DNA of 64,000 nucleotides. It comes from Myripristis murdjan (taxonomy: Eukaryota; Chordata; Actinopteri; Holocentriformes; Holocentridae). The notes under the pieces are model-generated. The model saw nothing but the letters and a program-made list of their open reading frames with translations, had not been told where the DNA came from and ran no database searches. Positions 1 to 14,832 of this stretch are shown piece by piece. The translations under genes and the position numbers were made by a program. The stretch lies in contig NC_043982.1 of the NCBI RefSeq assembly GCF_902150065.1, positions 6,146,187 to 6,210,186 on the forward strand, given 5' to 3'. Each line of letters opens with the position of its first letter. Within the stretch, counting starts at the first letter, position 1.

Positions 1-453
1 TTTGATAATAAATATCAGTCATTCATTTGCTCACTTACTTGCTGGACTTGTATGCAAAGTACTGCTTTATTTTAAAAAACATCAACAAAAAACAAATACA
101 ATATCAATACAGGTTAAAACAACAAAACAACTGAATGGTGTATTTTATTATTTTTTTTAATTAAACACTGCCCTCTTCTGAGGGGGCATAAAGAAGATTT
201 TCACCACACTGGTATCAGGACTTGTATTCTGCAAAATTCTACCTTTTTTTTCTTTTCAGATTAAAAAAAAAAAATGTACAAGACATATCCCTCTATTAAC
301 AGTAAACTACCCGGTACACTGTCCATGGTGTTGACACGATGAGCTTTCATGTGACAGTGGAGTATAATTCATATGGTCGTCTCCTCTCTGACCGTCACCC
401 CCAAGTGGCTGCACTCACAGAGACAGCCAGGGCGCCGCACTCCTTCTCACACT
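1..453 (-). other. nudt21: nudt21 3' untranslated region (part)
   Basis: This is the sequence downstream of the nudt21 stop codon, read on the minus strand. It is AT-rich and has TTTATT on the plus strand near 65-70 and again near 143-148, which are AATAAA polyadenylation signals on the minus strand. No other coding potential is convincing. The transcript end may lie left of the window. Calling it a 3' UTR is inferred from its position. Confidence 0.6.
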
Positions 454-3660
<3,207 letters not shown>

Positions 3661-3950
3661 CGCTAACGTCTGCGCGAGCGCTTTCAATGCTCCTGCTAAT
3701 GCGCCCTTGTTGGCAGTCGGTATGCAGATGACTATTTTTATCACAATAACAAAGTAAACCGCAAAGAATAGTCCGACTATCCGCTGCACCGTGTGTCGTC
3801 GTTTTGCTCGCCCCCTCCTGTTCCGGGTTAAAATGTGTTTAGTTAACTGCACCGCTAGCGACCCCCGCTGGTCTGGAGGGTGAACTACAAGATTGCTGCC
3901 GCCCTTCTCTCAGGCCTCCTCTGGTCTTCTGGTGGCCAGTATGTAAAATA
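3661..3950 (-). promoter_or_regulatory. nudt21: nudt21 promoter and 5' UTR region
   Basis: This GC-richer stretch lies directly upstream of the nudt21 start. Two CTCF-like motifs can be read: GCGACCCCCGCTGG at 3857-3870 (12 of 14 consensus positions on the complementary strand) and CTGGTGGCCA at 3929-3938, which is the left half of the long CTCF consensus. The reading frame stays open upstream of the start codon for about 64 codons and includes a hydrophobic stretch, but no known CFIm25 carries such an extension. The transcription start is not determined. Confidence 0.5.
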
Positions 3951-4866
3951 AAAGTTTCTAAGTTTATAGGAGGGCTGTAAGCTCACGACTCAATACACTG
4001 TCCATGTTTAATATCAACATACTTATATCTTGTTCATACAAATATGTTTTATCACAAATCCTTGCCAAGAACTATTTCCCTTAACTGAAAATGGGTCACT
4101 TGCAGTTGCTCAAATTCCAAAGAGAGGAATTAAATTATAACAAATAGAGAGAAATAAGAAATATGCAAATATGTGCTTCAAAAAAGTATGTGTATTATGT
4201 CTAAATATGTGCATTAATCCTACAAAATATTCCAACAATAAATACAGAAATAAGAAATTGAGCATATGTAGAAAAAAGTCTACCTATATACACCATACAC
4301 AGGGGTGTTGCACTGTTGAATTGTCCTACAGGTATAAATTATTGCACAATTAAATGGTTAAATAAACAGTGAAATAGTGTAGTAAATAGTATACTTATAC
4401 TCATGACACCAGAAAAAGCAATGTTGTTGATTTACATTACTTTCTTTCCTCTCAGTGTCAGTTCTCCATGGCTACAGGGTGCAGTTGACTTGAGTTTGCT
4501 GTCTCTTTGACCCAGCTTGCCTTCTTTTGATCACACTAACACCAGCAATAGTCAAAAAAGGAAAAGGATACAGCCATATCCAATGTTTGAATTGTGTTTG
4601 TTTTCTACCACGGAAGTTGTTTGCTTTGCTATAATATGGTGGACCTTTCATGTATTTTACCAGTGTGAAAAACTAAAACTTGTGGGCTTTGGACAAATTT
4701 TAAACCATGAATCAAATTATCTAAATGCTTCTAAAGAGAAGCAAAGAGTGAAGCTCAGGAAAGAATAGTCAGAGCATTTATATCAATGTGATGACATTTA
4801 ATTTATATTTACCCTGAAATACAAAAGATCCTGTTTTTTTTTACCAAACAACTCCATCACTATAAT
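3951..4866. other. Intergenic, no gene seen
   Basis: AT-rich DNA between the nudt21 promoter and the composite repeat. The only open frames are short and low-complexity, and none resembles a known protein. Confidence 0.6.
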
Positions 4867-5794
4867 TAGGGGCCGGGCAGCCTAACCTGCCAGGACCCTC
4901 TTATATTCAAGCGTTTTCTTCTTCTTCTTTCTTTCTTTCTTTCTTTCTTCCGAGGAACTCCTACTTCCCATACACGAAAAATCACCAAATTTTGCACAAA
5001 GGTCCAGTCCCATGCCAGATCACCTCAGATGCAAACACAAGCCAATAGTCCTGATGGTGGCGCTATAGCAAGCCTCTAAATTTCAGAACTTTGAAAATTC
5101 ATAACAAATCAACCGTATGTGCTACAGCTTTGCACCAAAATGTAGCCCCAATACTGAAGAAACTTTTGTGCACTTAAACCTATTGCAAATTATGAAATCC
5201 ATCACTCTGTTTTTTTTTTTTCAAAAACTGTAAAACTTATTAAACCTATATCCTCCCATAATTTTTGCTCAAATGTCACCAAACTTGCTACAGAGCGTCT
5301 TCAGACTGTCCTACACAAACAATCCACACAAATTTTTGATAAATCAAAAATTGAGCCTACAGTGCTTAAAAAGGTTTGACTGTAAATGGTACTGTAAACA
5401 TATACATGCAAATTCTTGATAAATAAATCTTCAATGTTCATGAAAAAATGTACAAAATTTTGGAGTCATGGTAGATGATGTGTGGCAAATTTCAGAACTG
5501 TATCTCAAAAACTCAATTTTTGACAGCATTTTGAATTTTGTTCTCATGTGAACAATTGGAGTCAATGCAAGAATGACATTTTTAGTTTTTCACTTATGGA
5601 GCAAATCAGTCATTGTTGAAAACAAATGATCAAGATCTCCATGCTGTCTAGATGCAATATGTGTATTTTCAGATTTTTGTCTTAATAACTGAATTTTTGA
5701 CAGCTGTTTAAAATCTGCCTTTCCATGCATGGCTGCCTGCTGTCCTGCACCTCAGTGATTGGCTCAGTCAGTTTGTAAAGCTACATGTGAAGTT

Positions 5795-5860
5795 TTAGCT
5801 CAGTGAGGTAGAGGCCAGGCCTCGGTGTCGAAGGTTGTGAGTTTAAGCCTCAGCTTGTGC
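5795..5860 (+). repeat. tRNA-like module 1 in composite repeat
   Basis: TTAGCTCAGTGAGGTAGAGG resembles a tRNA D-arm/A box, followed about 30 bases on by GTGAGTTTAAGCC, which resembles a T-arm/B box (consensus GGTTCGANTCC) with several mismatches. No acceptor-stem pairing or complete cloverleaf was found, so this is a SINE-style relic and not a tRNA gene. Confidence 0.55.
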
Positions 5861-6055
5861 AACATTCCCACGTGCGAAAACTCACCAAACTTTGCACAAA
5901 GGTCCAGTCCCATGCCAGATCATAATTGTCAGATTTTTGTCTTGATGACTGATTTTTTTATTGGTTTGAAATCTGCCTTTCCATGCATAGGTGGCTGCTA
6001 TCATGTGACTGGCTTAATCAATTTGTGAAACCTCACATGAATTGACACTTGCCAA

Positions 6056-6116
6056 TTAGTTCAGTGAGCTAGAGCATTGTCCCGCATGCCAGAAATTGGG
6101 AGTTCAAGTCTCAACT
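6056..6116 (+). repeat. tRNA-like module 2 in composite repeat
   Basis: This is a second copy of the tRNA-like unit: AGTTCAGTGAGCTAGAGCA (A-box-like) and GGGAGTTCAAGTCTC (B-box-like, closer to consensus than module 1). It lies about 260 bases after module 1 and shares the surrounding repeat unit, so the two probably arose by tandem duplication. Confidence 0.55.
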
Positions 6117-6224
6117 GATGCAAAATGCACATTAGAAAGCCACCTTTCTTTTCATCTTCCTATTCTCCATTTGTTGCTCAGAATTGCCTAAAATTGCCCG
6201 GCCCTGACCACTGCTGCGCAGCAG

Positions 6225-8000
6225 CTATAATATTTTTCTTGGTTTAGTACACCTAAAAGAGAGCGTGCTCACTGTGTTTACCCTGTAATAATAAAGGCAT
6301 TCCCAGTCCGCTATAAAGTCTGTCAGGACTGACTGCTTTCTTCCACTACCTCCTCCTTTCCTCTGTTACTAGGAAACTGCTTCTGTGTTGCCCACACTGT
6401 CCCAGTGGACGAGCTAAGCTGCCTAAAACATCTCCTGAAATTTCCCCAAAGACACAGTATTGTCTGGAGGAGGTTCAGTAAATAAACCTTCTGGTGATGA
6501 TTGTTTAGCAAGGTACCCAGCATCACCAATCAGTCATTTAAATATGTACCTCTGCTACTGTAGCTCAGTGGCTTTTTATGTAGCCTTTCTATTCAGTAAA
6601 TTTACTCTTACTTAACTTTGTTTTGCGGAAGTATTTTACTCATTTTACTATTTCACCAGAGTACAGATTCCGTGAATCTCCATAAGCAACAGAAATTGCA
6701 CCATATTAAACTGACCAATTTTGGATCCATTCAGAGTGAACCATCACTCAGCAATGAATACAAGTCTTGCTTTACTTGGTTTGTGCAGTTTACTTTGTAA
6801 AAAAAAAAATCTAGTTCCGCTCTGTCCTCTTGTCCTTTTAGAATTGCATGGAAAAGATCATGTGTAACAATGTTCTCTTTTCCTAGAAGTTATTTGGTAA
6901 CATTAATTCTGAGTACATTTTAAATGAGCTCTTGCCTTAAATTGTATTTCTCAATTTCATGGTATAATGTAGCAAAAGACCTGTTAATTTGAAGTTACCC
7001 AAATTATCATAACTGTCTGCATTGTGGAAATTTGACTCAGCCACAGTCTACTTCTTGGTGTAAATGATGTCACCTACAACACGAATGCTGTGAGACAGTA
7101 GCCAGCCTGTAGCCAACCCGAGCAGATTAATAGTACTGTGGGAAGTTTCAGTCATTTTTCTGCCTCAGTTTCTAACTTTAAGTCAAGGCATGCTTTTCAA
7201 TTTCAACAAAGGTATGCATCGGAAGTTTTTTTTTTTTTTTTTTCCATATACTGACTCAGGGTAGAGAATAGAATAGATCGAGAATAGATATTCCTTTAGC
7301 ACCCCGCTGATTCACACCCATGAATACTCACACCTGTGAAACAGCATTGACAACAGCCTATCATTTTGTGCCATGTTCTTTTACTTTGTCACTGAAACTT
7401 CATTTTAAAAATTAGGCTGTTTCTCTTTTCTCTCTCTCCACAACAACACTTCTATTTAAGCTAAGTTAGGTGGTTTCACTATGGGTGCTCCACCTTACCA
7501 TATGTGTTTTCTGTTTGCCTTTTATGGCATTTGCCAGTGTCTATCTATGCTAAACAACATTAACAGGCACTGGCAGTCAGTTTAACAACTGGCAATCATC
7601 ATCAGATGCACCTGAGGGCATATCATCCAATTTTGGCGATACATGCCAAAAAAATTGAATTGAGTTGAATTGAATTGAATCATATTTGCACCATATTTAA
7701 GTGTTGTTGAAAGTTTTGATTCTCTTTAACAACCTTCATTCTGTTGTTGAGCCAATTTGACCCCTGCATACATTGTGCGTAGTGTGGAGCAGTGCATTTG
7801 AAAGCCAGAGCATGGGTTGACATGATAGAATCTGTCTACATTCTTCTCTGGTGATGTTGTAAAGCCAAATTATATGCTGTAATTAGAACCATTCTAGTCA
7901 TCTTATGATTCAATTTAAAAATAAGTATCACGGCAATGTCAATTTGAATACACCGTACTTGTCCAAGCATACTGGTGCTATGTTGTCACGCTCACTGACT
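6225..8000. other. Intergenic, no gene seen
   Basis: AT-rich DNA with short homopolymers (poly-T around 7227-7243) and no recognisable gene. The region probably includes DNA beyond the end of the CARMIL transcript. Confidence 0.55.
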
Positions 8001-8006
8001 TTTATT
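8001..8006 (-). terminator. Candidate poly(A) signal for the CARMIL gene
   Basis: TTTATT on the plus strand reads AATAAA on the minus strand, about 500 bases past the CARMIL stop codon at 8507. The sequence between is treated as 3' UTR. Use of this signal is inferred only from position. Confidence 0.35.
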
Positions 8007-8506
8007 GATTTGCCCTTGTGATTTTTTTCTCATTTCATTTGAAAGGTGAAAACACAATGTGAGCAATATTTTGAATTCACAAAGCACCAAACAAACAGTC
8101 ATCTGTTGGCAATAATGTATTTTTCTTAAGGAAGCTGTGGGAATAACTCCATCAATTCGATATTCCATTTAATAGTCATAAGTATGTCTCTTATCCACCT
8201 ATTGTAAACATACTGTATTTTTACCACAGTAGTTGTCTTATAGTACATTATCATACGTGCAATGCAAAATTGAAACATAGGCTAAAAAAAAAAATAAAAT
8301 GACAAAGACACTGCTGGATTTGTCTATTATGTCACACAAAGGGGATCTCAGTTCTTTGGTCCAGTGGCCCACCCTGTGTGGTGTGCTGCTGTAATGTGGT
8401 GGTCCCTGTAGGAAGTCCTACGGATCTCCCCCCTTACTGTTTACTGTGGCTTCTCCTGCCCCCTGTCACAGTAGTTGGTCCCATATTTAGCAATTTCATC
8501 TTCGTT

Positions 8507-11500
8507 TTAGACTTTTTTCTCATCCACTGACTTGGTTTCCTCTTGCTTCTCGCCCTCTTTCATGCCTTCATTTCCACTCAGTTCACCATTTTTGTTTGAC
8601 TCAGTGCTGTTGATTTGCTTTTCTTTTCTCATGGTGTCGTCATCCACCTTTGTGTTTTCTTCTTGCACTTCTGTCTTAGCCACTGCACTCTTGACCAAAG
8701 GCGCTTTCTCTTTTTCATCCTCAGCCTCCTTCACACCATCATCATTGTCATCACGATCATTCCTGTTGTCATTCATCTCATTTTGCTCCTTCTTTTGAGC
8801 CATGGCATCCTCTTTATCAGCTGCTGTGAAGGAGAATTGTTAAATATTCAACTGGAATCTATGGAAAAAGCACAGAAACGCATGCATGCGAGCAAGTGTG
8901 TACATGTGCGCAGAACTTTAAACTTACCTGTATCCTTTCCTGCAGGCTCAAGACTAGATTTTTCTTCTGGTGAAGTTGGCAAAGCATTATCTTGGCCTGG
9001 ACTAATATATACTGAGGGCAGTGGACTGGTCACAGGATCAGAAGTAGCACTTGAGTTATCAGTAGTATGGAGGGCAGAGATAGGCGTGGTGAGGATAGTG
9101 CTGACATTGTTAGAGTTAGCTGATTCAGGGTTAGTGAGGGGGATGTTCACTGCGGCTGGGGTTATTGAATTAGTAGTGGCAGAAGAAGTATCTGCATGTC
9201 TTGTTTCAGTGGTAGAAGTGGGGGCAATGGAGATGTCTTCGGGGCTAGGGACTGCTGGGTGGGCGGAAGTAGAGATAGATGGCATGCATTCAGTGGATGT
9301 TGGGCTGGTAATGTCAGCAGTGGTGGGAGAGGTGGGGCCAGCGGGAGGGAGGGCAGGAGAGACGGGGGAGGTCAGGCTGGAGTCAAGCACAACAGAGGAA
9401 CTGCTCATGGTGGCGTCAACTGAAACTGTAGCTGTGGGAGTCGGGGCATCCACAATATCAGTGGTTTTAGTAACTGATGAAACTGGAGTTAAAGAGCTGG
9501 TGGAAATAACACAGGTAGAAGTGGAATCATCATTGGCCAAAGTAACTGAACTAATAGTGACAGAGCCGTCTGGCGGCATATTTGGCATGCTGGTAGAGAT
9601 GGAAGAAACTGTGTCTACAGTGCTGCTGACTGAAATAGTTGTGTCACTAATGGCAGTAGGAGTAGCATCAGTTGAGACATCGCCATTTAACATTGGCAAA
9701 GATGATTTAGTTGACAGATCTGTTGATGTTGTGGAAACTGAGCTTTCATCACCGGGTACAGAATCAGTTTTGGAGGTGGTAATGGAAGGCGTTGTTATTG
9801 TTGTGGAGCTGGAAGTGACAGAGAGGTTTGGGGTAATGGAATCAGAGATAGTGGAGGTAACGGGGGCAGGGGCAGTGATTTCTGTGGGTGTGGTGGTACT
9901 TGTGCAGGGTGGTGGGGAGGTGGAGGCGGGCGGGACAGTGGTGGTGCTAGCTGTAGCTGCAGGGACAGAGGCCTTTTCATCAAGCTCTGTAACATTCAAG
10001 GGTAAAGCAACTGCTGAAGTAGGATTATCAGAGTCAGTGCATATATCTGTGTCAGTGGGAGTTACAGTACTTGTAGAGGAGATTGTAAAATTAGTTGAGT
10101 CAGGAACTGAAGTTGAGATTGTCGGTTCAGTGAGGGCGGGAGCAGCAGCGAGGGTGGAGGAAATCGGGGTAGGCAGAGCTTCAGTAGGGCTCGGTTTAGT
10201 CGGCGTAACTGACTCTCCTTCCTGTATTTGGGCTAGCTCATTCTCGGGTGTGTTGCGCCCTGATGTTGCAGGGGGCGGACCAGGCTTGATTATTGGTTTT
10301 GGAAGCAAAGCAGGTTTCCCAGCTGACTCATGTGCTGAGGCACTTTGCCGAATTTGATGCCTTGTATCTAAAGACAGAGTAAATGCACAGATCATTGAGA
10401 TGACCATATAAGCTAAAGAAAGAGGAAGATTGAGTGAATGAGTGAGTACGTACATGAATGAGTGACTCAGTGTGTGTGTTACCTGATGAGGTGGACATCG
10501 TTCGAGGTTTCGTGAAAGTTGGAGGTGGCTCAGGTTTACTGTCAATAATAGTACCTGAAGCAAAAGTTTAAAGAAGAAATATGACTGAACAATATAAGAA
10601 TAGAGATAGATACTTTTTCTTCCAGAGTCAATTTTGTTGCTAAGATATTAAACCTTTTTTAATGTGAATTGATACATTTCAATCAGTCACTTCCTTCGGT
10701 ACAAATTCCTCAACCTCCAAGATTAATGTTGTTTCCTGCTCATTTACACCAAGCTGTAGCAGACGTGACGCTCTGTGGAAACTCAAGGTGGAGTCAAGTG
10801 TGAATGCACAGTGCAGTGCCACCACAATGACAGCTTAGGGTTTAATTATATTAAATTCAAATAGATAATGCGACTTACCTTCAGATTCAGCCTTTTTCAT
10901 CTCCCCCTCCTGATTCTACAAGAATTAATAAGGTATTTAAATGCCTTTGAAGACCACTACATACCAATATAATACTTCTTAAGTCATACATATGCATTCA
11001 CACACCTGTGTCTCTTCTGGCTGTGGCTTTGAAACTCCAATACGTTGGAGCATGAGATGGAGCTTCTGTTCAAAACTATTTTGGCCATCGTACTGTTTCT
11101 GAAATCACAGCAACAGTACACTGAAGAATGCTTTTCAGAGCTTAAATACTGCAACCTTCTCATCTATCTAAAGGCTCTAAAGGTGCACAACTCTGCAAAC
11201 ACTCACCTTTGCAGTGTTTCTGGAATTAGCGGTGCCCGCTGCTGCTGATCCAGACAGAAGGATGAGTGACTGGGACTTCCCCTCTCTGAGAGCACGACGG
11301 GGAGGTGCCGCTTCACCTCTCAGCGGTGCAGGACCAGAAGTAAGCGTCTCCTGCACAGCTGATTCTCCAGTAACAGCACTGTGATCTTCTTTTCCTTTCT
11401 CCTTTTCATTTTCCTTGTCGCTTTCCTTAGTTTTGTCTTTGTCTTTGTCTTTGTCACCTCTGGCCTCCCTGAGAGGTCGAATAAAATCAGCAATAGTGGC

Positions 11501-13237
11501 TTTTTTGGGTCGCCCCTCCTGACTTGTCTCTGATTTCAGACCTCGTCTCTTTTTGAGGGTAAAGAAATCACCAAGCCTCCTCCTGAGTGTTTTGGTCGGT
11601 GGTGGAAAAGACACAGAACTGGCAGGAGCCACTTGCTGCACTGTAGTGGATGATTCTTCATCTTGTTTTTTCCTATAGAAAGGATCAGAGTATCTCAGGC
11701 TCATTCAATTATATAGAATAAATTTATGAAAGTGGAGGTGGGGCTTTCCTTGAAAGCTGCCCAGTTTCTGTTAGTTTAGTATCTAGATTAGTTCAATATT
11801 AAAGAAATAAAATTAAGCTTATTTGGCAGCTGCAGATACTCACAGGGTATCAACAGGAAGTACTCTCTTAGTAAAGAACTCTTCAACTCCTTCATCCACT
11901 CGCCCCATGTGCTCGAGGACCTCATTTTCACTTTCAATTATTGGCTCCTAATTACACACATGGGTCAAGACACAAATACGGGGACAATTACGCCAAAAAT
12001 CAAACTGGTGATGAAAAGCAACTTACGTCATATGGCACATGAGAAGCATTACATAACACTCACCTCAAGAACTCACACACCCTGGTGCTGGCTTCTCTGC
12101 TGTCTCTATAAGTGTCTTTTCTTTGTTTCTTTCTTTCTTTTTTTGGTTGGTCAAAATCCTGAATTCACTCATACTACAAATCTGCCTCCTAAGAGCCAGT
12201 TGCTCAGTAACATGCAGCAGGGGGTCAGAGGATTTCACATGAGGGAAAGCCTGATAAGTCATTTTGCCAGTGGAGGTAATGGTTTGTGGAGGGAAAAAAT
12301 GCAGCTATACAGTAACACACCATCCTGATCATGTAACATCTGTGCCCACAAGTAGCAATAAAAGCCAGGGGGCGGACTACAAAACACAAATTTAGCAGAA
12401 GTCACTGTTACATGATATCTTGCCAAGGGAATTGCTTGAATTTTGCCTCACTGGACACAGGCTCCCAGGAAGTGACTGTGTCCACAACCTAGTAGCTCCG
12501 TGACATATTCAGCGCTATGAGTTATGTACATGATCACTCATTAACACATACAGTGTACACTTCCCTATAGAATCCTAGGAATTTTTTTTTTTTTAAAAAA
12601 GGCCACTATCTTTATTCAGAGACAGCAAGAAAAGACATGCAAACCAAACTAGCACCGATGCTCATACATAGTCACGCCTCTTATGCGCTGACACACACAT
12701 AAATGCAAAGTCTGGGTGCTTCAAACAGCTGGTGACCGGTACAATGGGACTGCCTCATTAAAGAGGGGACCAGGCATCCTCCACAGCACTCTCCCTCCAT
12801 CCCTCCCTTCCCCCTGCCTCTCCCTTCAGTACCCTATTAGATCTCTCCTCTCTTCCTCCCTTCCATTTTGTTTCCACACACACACACACATTCACACACA
12901 AACCACCTTTCTCTCATCTTTTTTTTTTAAAAAAATCTTTCTTTTCCTCTTTCACAGTACCTGTGGTCTGCTGGGACGATAGTTGAGTTTTTGTCGGTGA
13001 GGTCTGGGTCTGCTCTGGGTGTAGTGCCTAAGCGCTGGTCCGCCCAATGGCAGCTCCATTGGGGAGACACGGCACGCTGTTGCCGTGGAGCTCTGTTGCC
13101 TTGGCTCTGTTGCTGAGGCACCGTTGCTAAGAGCACGAGCACCAGCAGTATGTAATGCCTCTACTAAAGTGGGAGGGGCCAGGCTGGCCAGACTGACAGA
13201 TTTGACAACAGAACCTCGCCTTTCTCTACCCCCTCCC
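8507..13237 (-). CDS. carmil2: CARMIL-family actin capping-protein regulator, C-terminal half (probably carmil2/rltpr)
   Basis: CARMIL proteins sit at the leading edge, bind capping protein and weaken its hold on actin barbed ends. Eight exons join in frame on the minus strand: 13237-12961, 11947-11844, 11693-11207, 11026-11006, 10915-10879, 10554-10483, 10367-8928 and 8823-8507 (stop), about 917 residues. The first has the capping-protein-interacting motif (ALRHYTQSRPRPHRQ), the second the CARMIL-specific motif (GRVDEGVEEFFTKR), and the third basic and proline-rich blocks (LRRRLGDFFTLKKRRG; ATIADFIRPLREA). The 1,440-base exon is Ser/Thr/Pro-rich and the last exon is charged. No PH or leucine-rich-repeat exons are visible upstream. 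The left edge of the first exon is uncertain (13237 or 13192), and the 21-base exon is tentative. The carmil2 assignment rests on linkage with ctcf and ripor1; carmil1 or carmil3 is possible. Confidence 0.75.
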
Positions 13238-14424
13238 CTCAGAGAGAGAAAAGATGGTGATAAAATAAGGAGAGCTGGCAGAGTGAGGGAGAGAAAGAGC
13301 TAAATTGACAATGATGATACTTGTTTTATCTGTGCTAATGTCCTTAAGTACTGTTGTCATGTATATGAAGATACTGTAATGACAATAACTGAATTGAACA
13401 AAATGTTCTGATTATGTAACAAATTAATAATTTATTTTGAATGCAGAGATGTTCTGAAATGCTGTAAGTGATGGGCTGTCTATATAAATTCCTCTGTCCC
13501 ACAATAAAGTGGATCACATAGTATCTTATCTCAGTACTCAGAAATAATAATTTAACACGCAACCAAGTTTTTATATTCACAAGATGTTCACAATAAGACA
13601 GCTTTCAACTTGTGATTTCACTGGACGCAGTGTTGTGAAACTAACTGAAGTCCTCTTAAGTGTGAGATAACACGGCATCACACTTAAAAGTTGAAAACCT
13701 AAGATTATGTAGCTTTAACAAATAGAATAATTATGTGTCTGCAAGGATACTTTAAATAATACAAGCAGAAGCAGTAAGTTTGTGGCGGAAAAGCTGCCAT
13801 AACATGTTGGGCAACTGAAGAGTATGAGGGGATCATAAAATAGTTATGTTTCAAACTATAATTAATTTATAAGCCATATCATAAAAGTCTGCATCCTCTG
13901 GCACCAATCTCTGTTGCACCTTATAGCCAGACTACTAATGCCCCCTAGAGCAAATGTAGCAAATTTTATGGTAATTGGTTGGTCTGATTTTAAGATTGAA
14001 CAAAATTGTAGCATTTACACATTGTACATTTCAAAATGACTCTGTAGCAACATGCAAAGATTGCATTCACCACTGATTTATTACACAGATATTGGTCAAG
14101 CTGTCATTTATACAGTTTCCCCAATGGAAATGTTTTATCTTATTTTATGGAGGTAGACAAATTTTAGGGAACAATTAGCATTAACAAAATTTAGTGCTCT
14201 CCGGTTAAACCACATGTGTTGATATGTTACAAAATAATGTGCTGGTTGTTTTGGTAAGAGAAGATAATCGACTTATTCTAAAGAGCTGGTTCAAATGAAA
14301 TCTCAGAGGCTAACTGGCAATTCAGGCAAGCAATTATCCAAAACCTGTTTCCTTTCTAATTGGTTACTTCTGTGTCCAAGGCAACGCAATAACCCAGCAA
14401 AAGCTTGTTTTCCACTTATGAGAA

Positions 14425-14832
14425 GGGCTGTGAATCACTGGGTAAATCGTGACACGATACTATCATGATACTTTACCAAGACAAAGATGATATCATGATC
14501 CAGACAATTCTGCAATATATTGTACCCTGGAAATACCCTGGAAAAGGTGAACTAATGTTTCAGCAAGCAGGAATCAGTCATGTTTTTCAGTGTTTTAACA
14601 TGCATGCTGACTGCCACATGTACATGACAGAACAGTCCCAGTTAAAATTCCTAAATAATACCTAAAGTAATACCTAAAATACCTAGGGAACAAACATGCC
14701 TCATAGTAACTAGCTATATATCTATTAAATTGAAAACTCAAATATCAATATTTGGCACAAATGTATCAATAAAGTATCACAAGAGGAAGTATTGCAATAT
14801 ATTGCATTATCAATTTATTGTTTCACCCGCAC
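14425..14832. mobile_element. MITE-like repeat, ends uncertain
   Basis: The stretch starts near AGGGCTGTGAATCACTGGG with runs of GATAC/ATCATGATAC and ends near GTTTCACCCGCAC. It has the style of teleost non-autonomous hAT-like elements (AGGGNTG... ...CACCC ends). There is no coding capacity. Exact ends and target-site duplication were not resolved. Confidence 0.4.

Larger units (their letters stand above)
4867..6224. repeat. Composite interspersed repeat with tandem tRNA-like modules
   Basis: The stretch begins with GGGGCCGGGCA (4869-4879) and ends with its inverted counterpart TGCCCGGCCCT (6195-6205) followed by a short palindrome. The direct repeat CTATAAT flanks it (4860-4866 and 6225-6231), which fits a target-site duplication. 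Inside, a segment of about 45 bases beginning CGAAAAATCACCAAA near 4975 recurs almost exactly near 5875. A second unit (AAATCTGCCTTTCCATGCAT near 5710) recurs near 5967. Two RNA-polymerase-III-like A/B box pairs are present. No transposase or reverse transcriptase frame is visible, so it is non-autonomous. The family is not named with confidence; a teleost-specific repeat is inferred. Confidence 0.65.

Noticed and set aside
3661-3852. In-frame N-terminal extension of nudt21 from an ATG at 3852
   Set aside because: CFIm25 starts at the conserved MSVVPP in known vertebrates. The extension includes a membrane-like stretch that does not suit a nuclear RNA-binding factor, and it overlaps promoter-like DNA.
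5795-6116. Functional tRNA genes
   Set aside because: A- and B-box-like motifs are present, but no full cloverleaf or acceptor-stem pairing was found, and both modules lie in a duplicated repeat unit.
8615-10357. A 580-codon open frame on the plus strand opposite the CARMIL Ser/Thr-rich exon
   Set aside because: The sense exon has correct splice sites and phase. The antisense openness follows from Ser/Thr/Pro codon use, which seldom gives stop codons on the other strand, and the antisense protein is low-complexity Val/Glu/Gly sequence with no known features.
12062-12106. Possible 42-base micro-exon of the CARMIL gene between the two motif exons
   Set aside because: It has plausible splice signals but brings an in-frame stop in the required phase, and the flanking exons already join in frame without it.
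11909-12328. A 139-codon plus-strand frame beside the CARMIL exons
   Set aside because: It overlaps a well-supported minus-strand exon (11947-11844) and intron sequence and resembles no protein.
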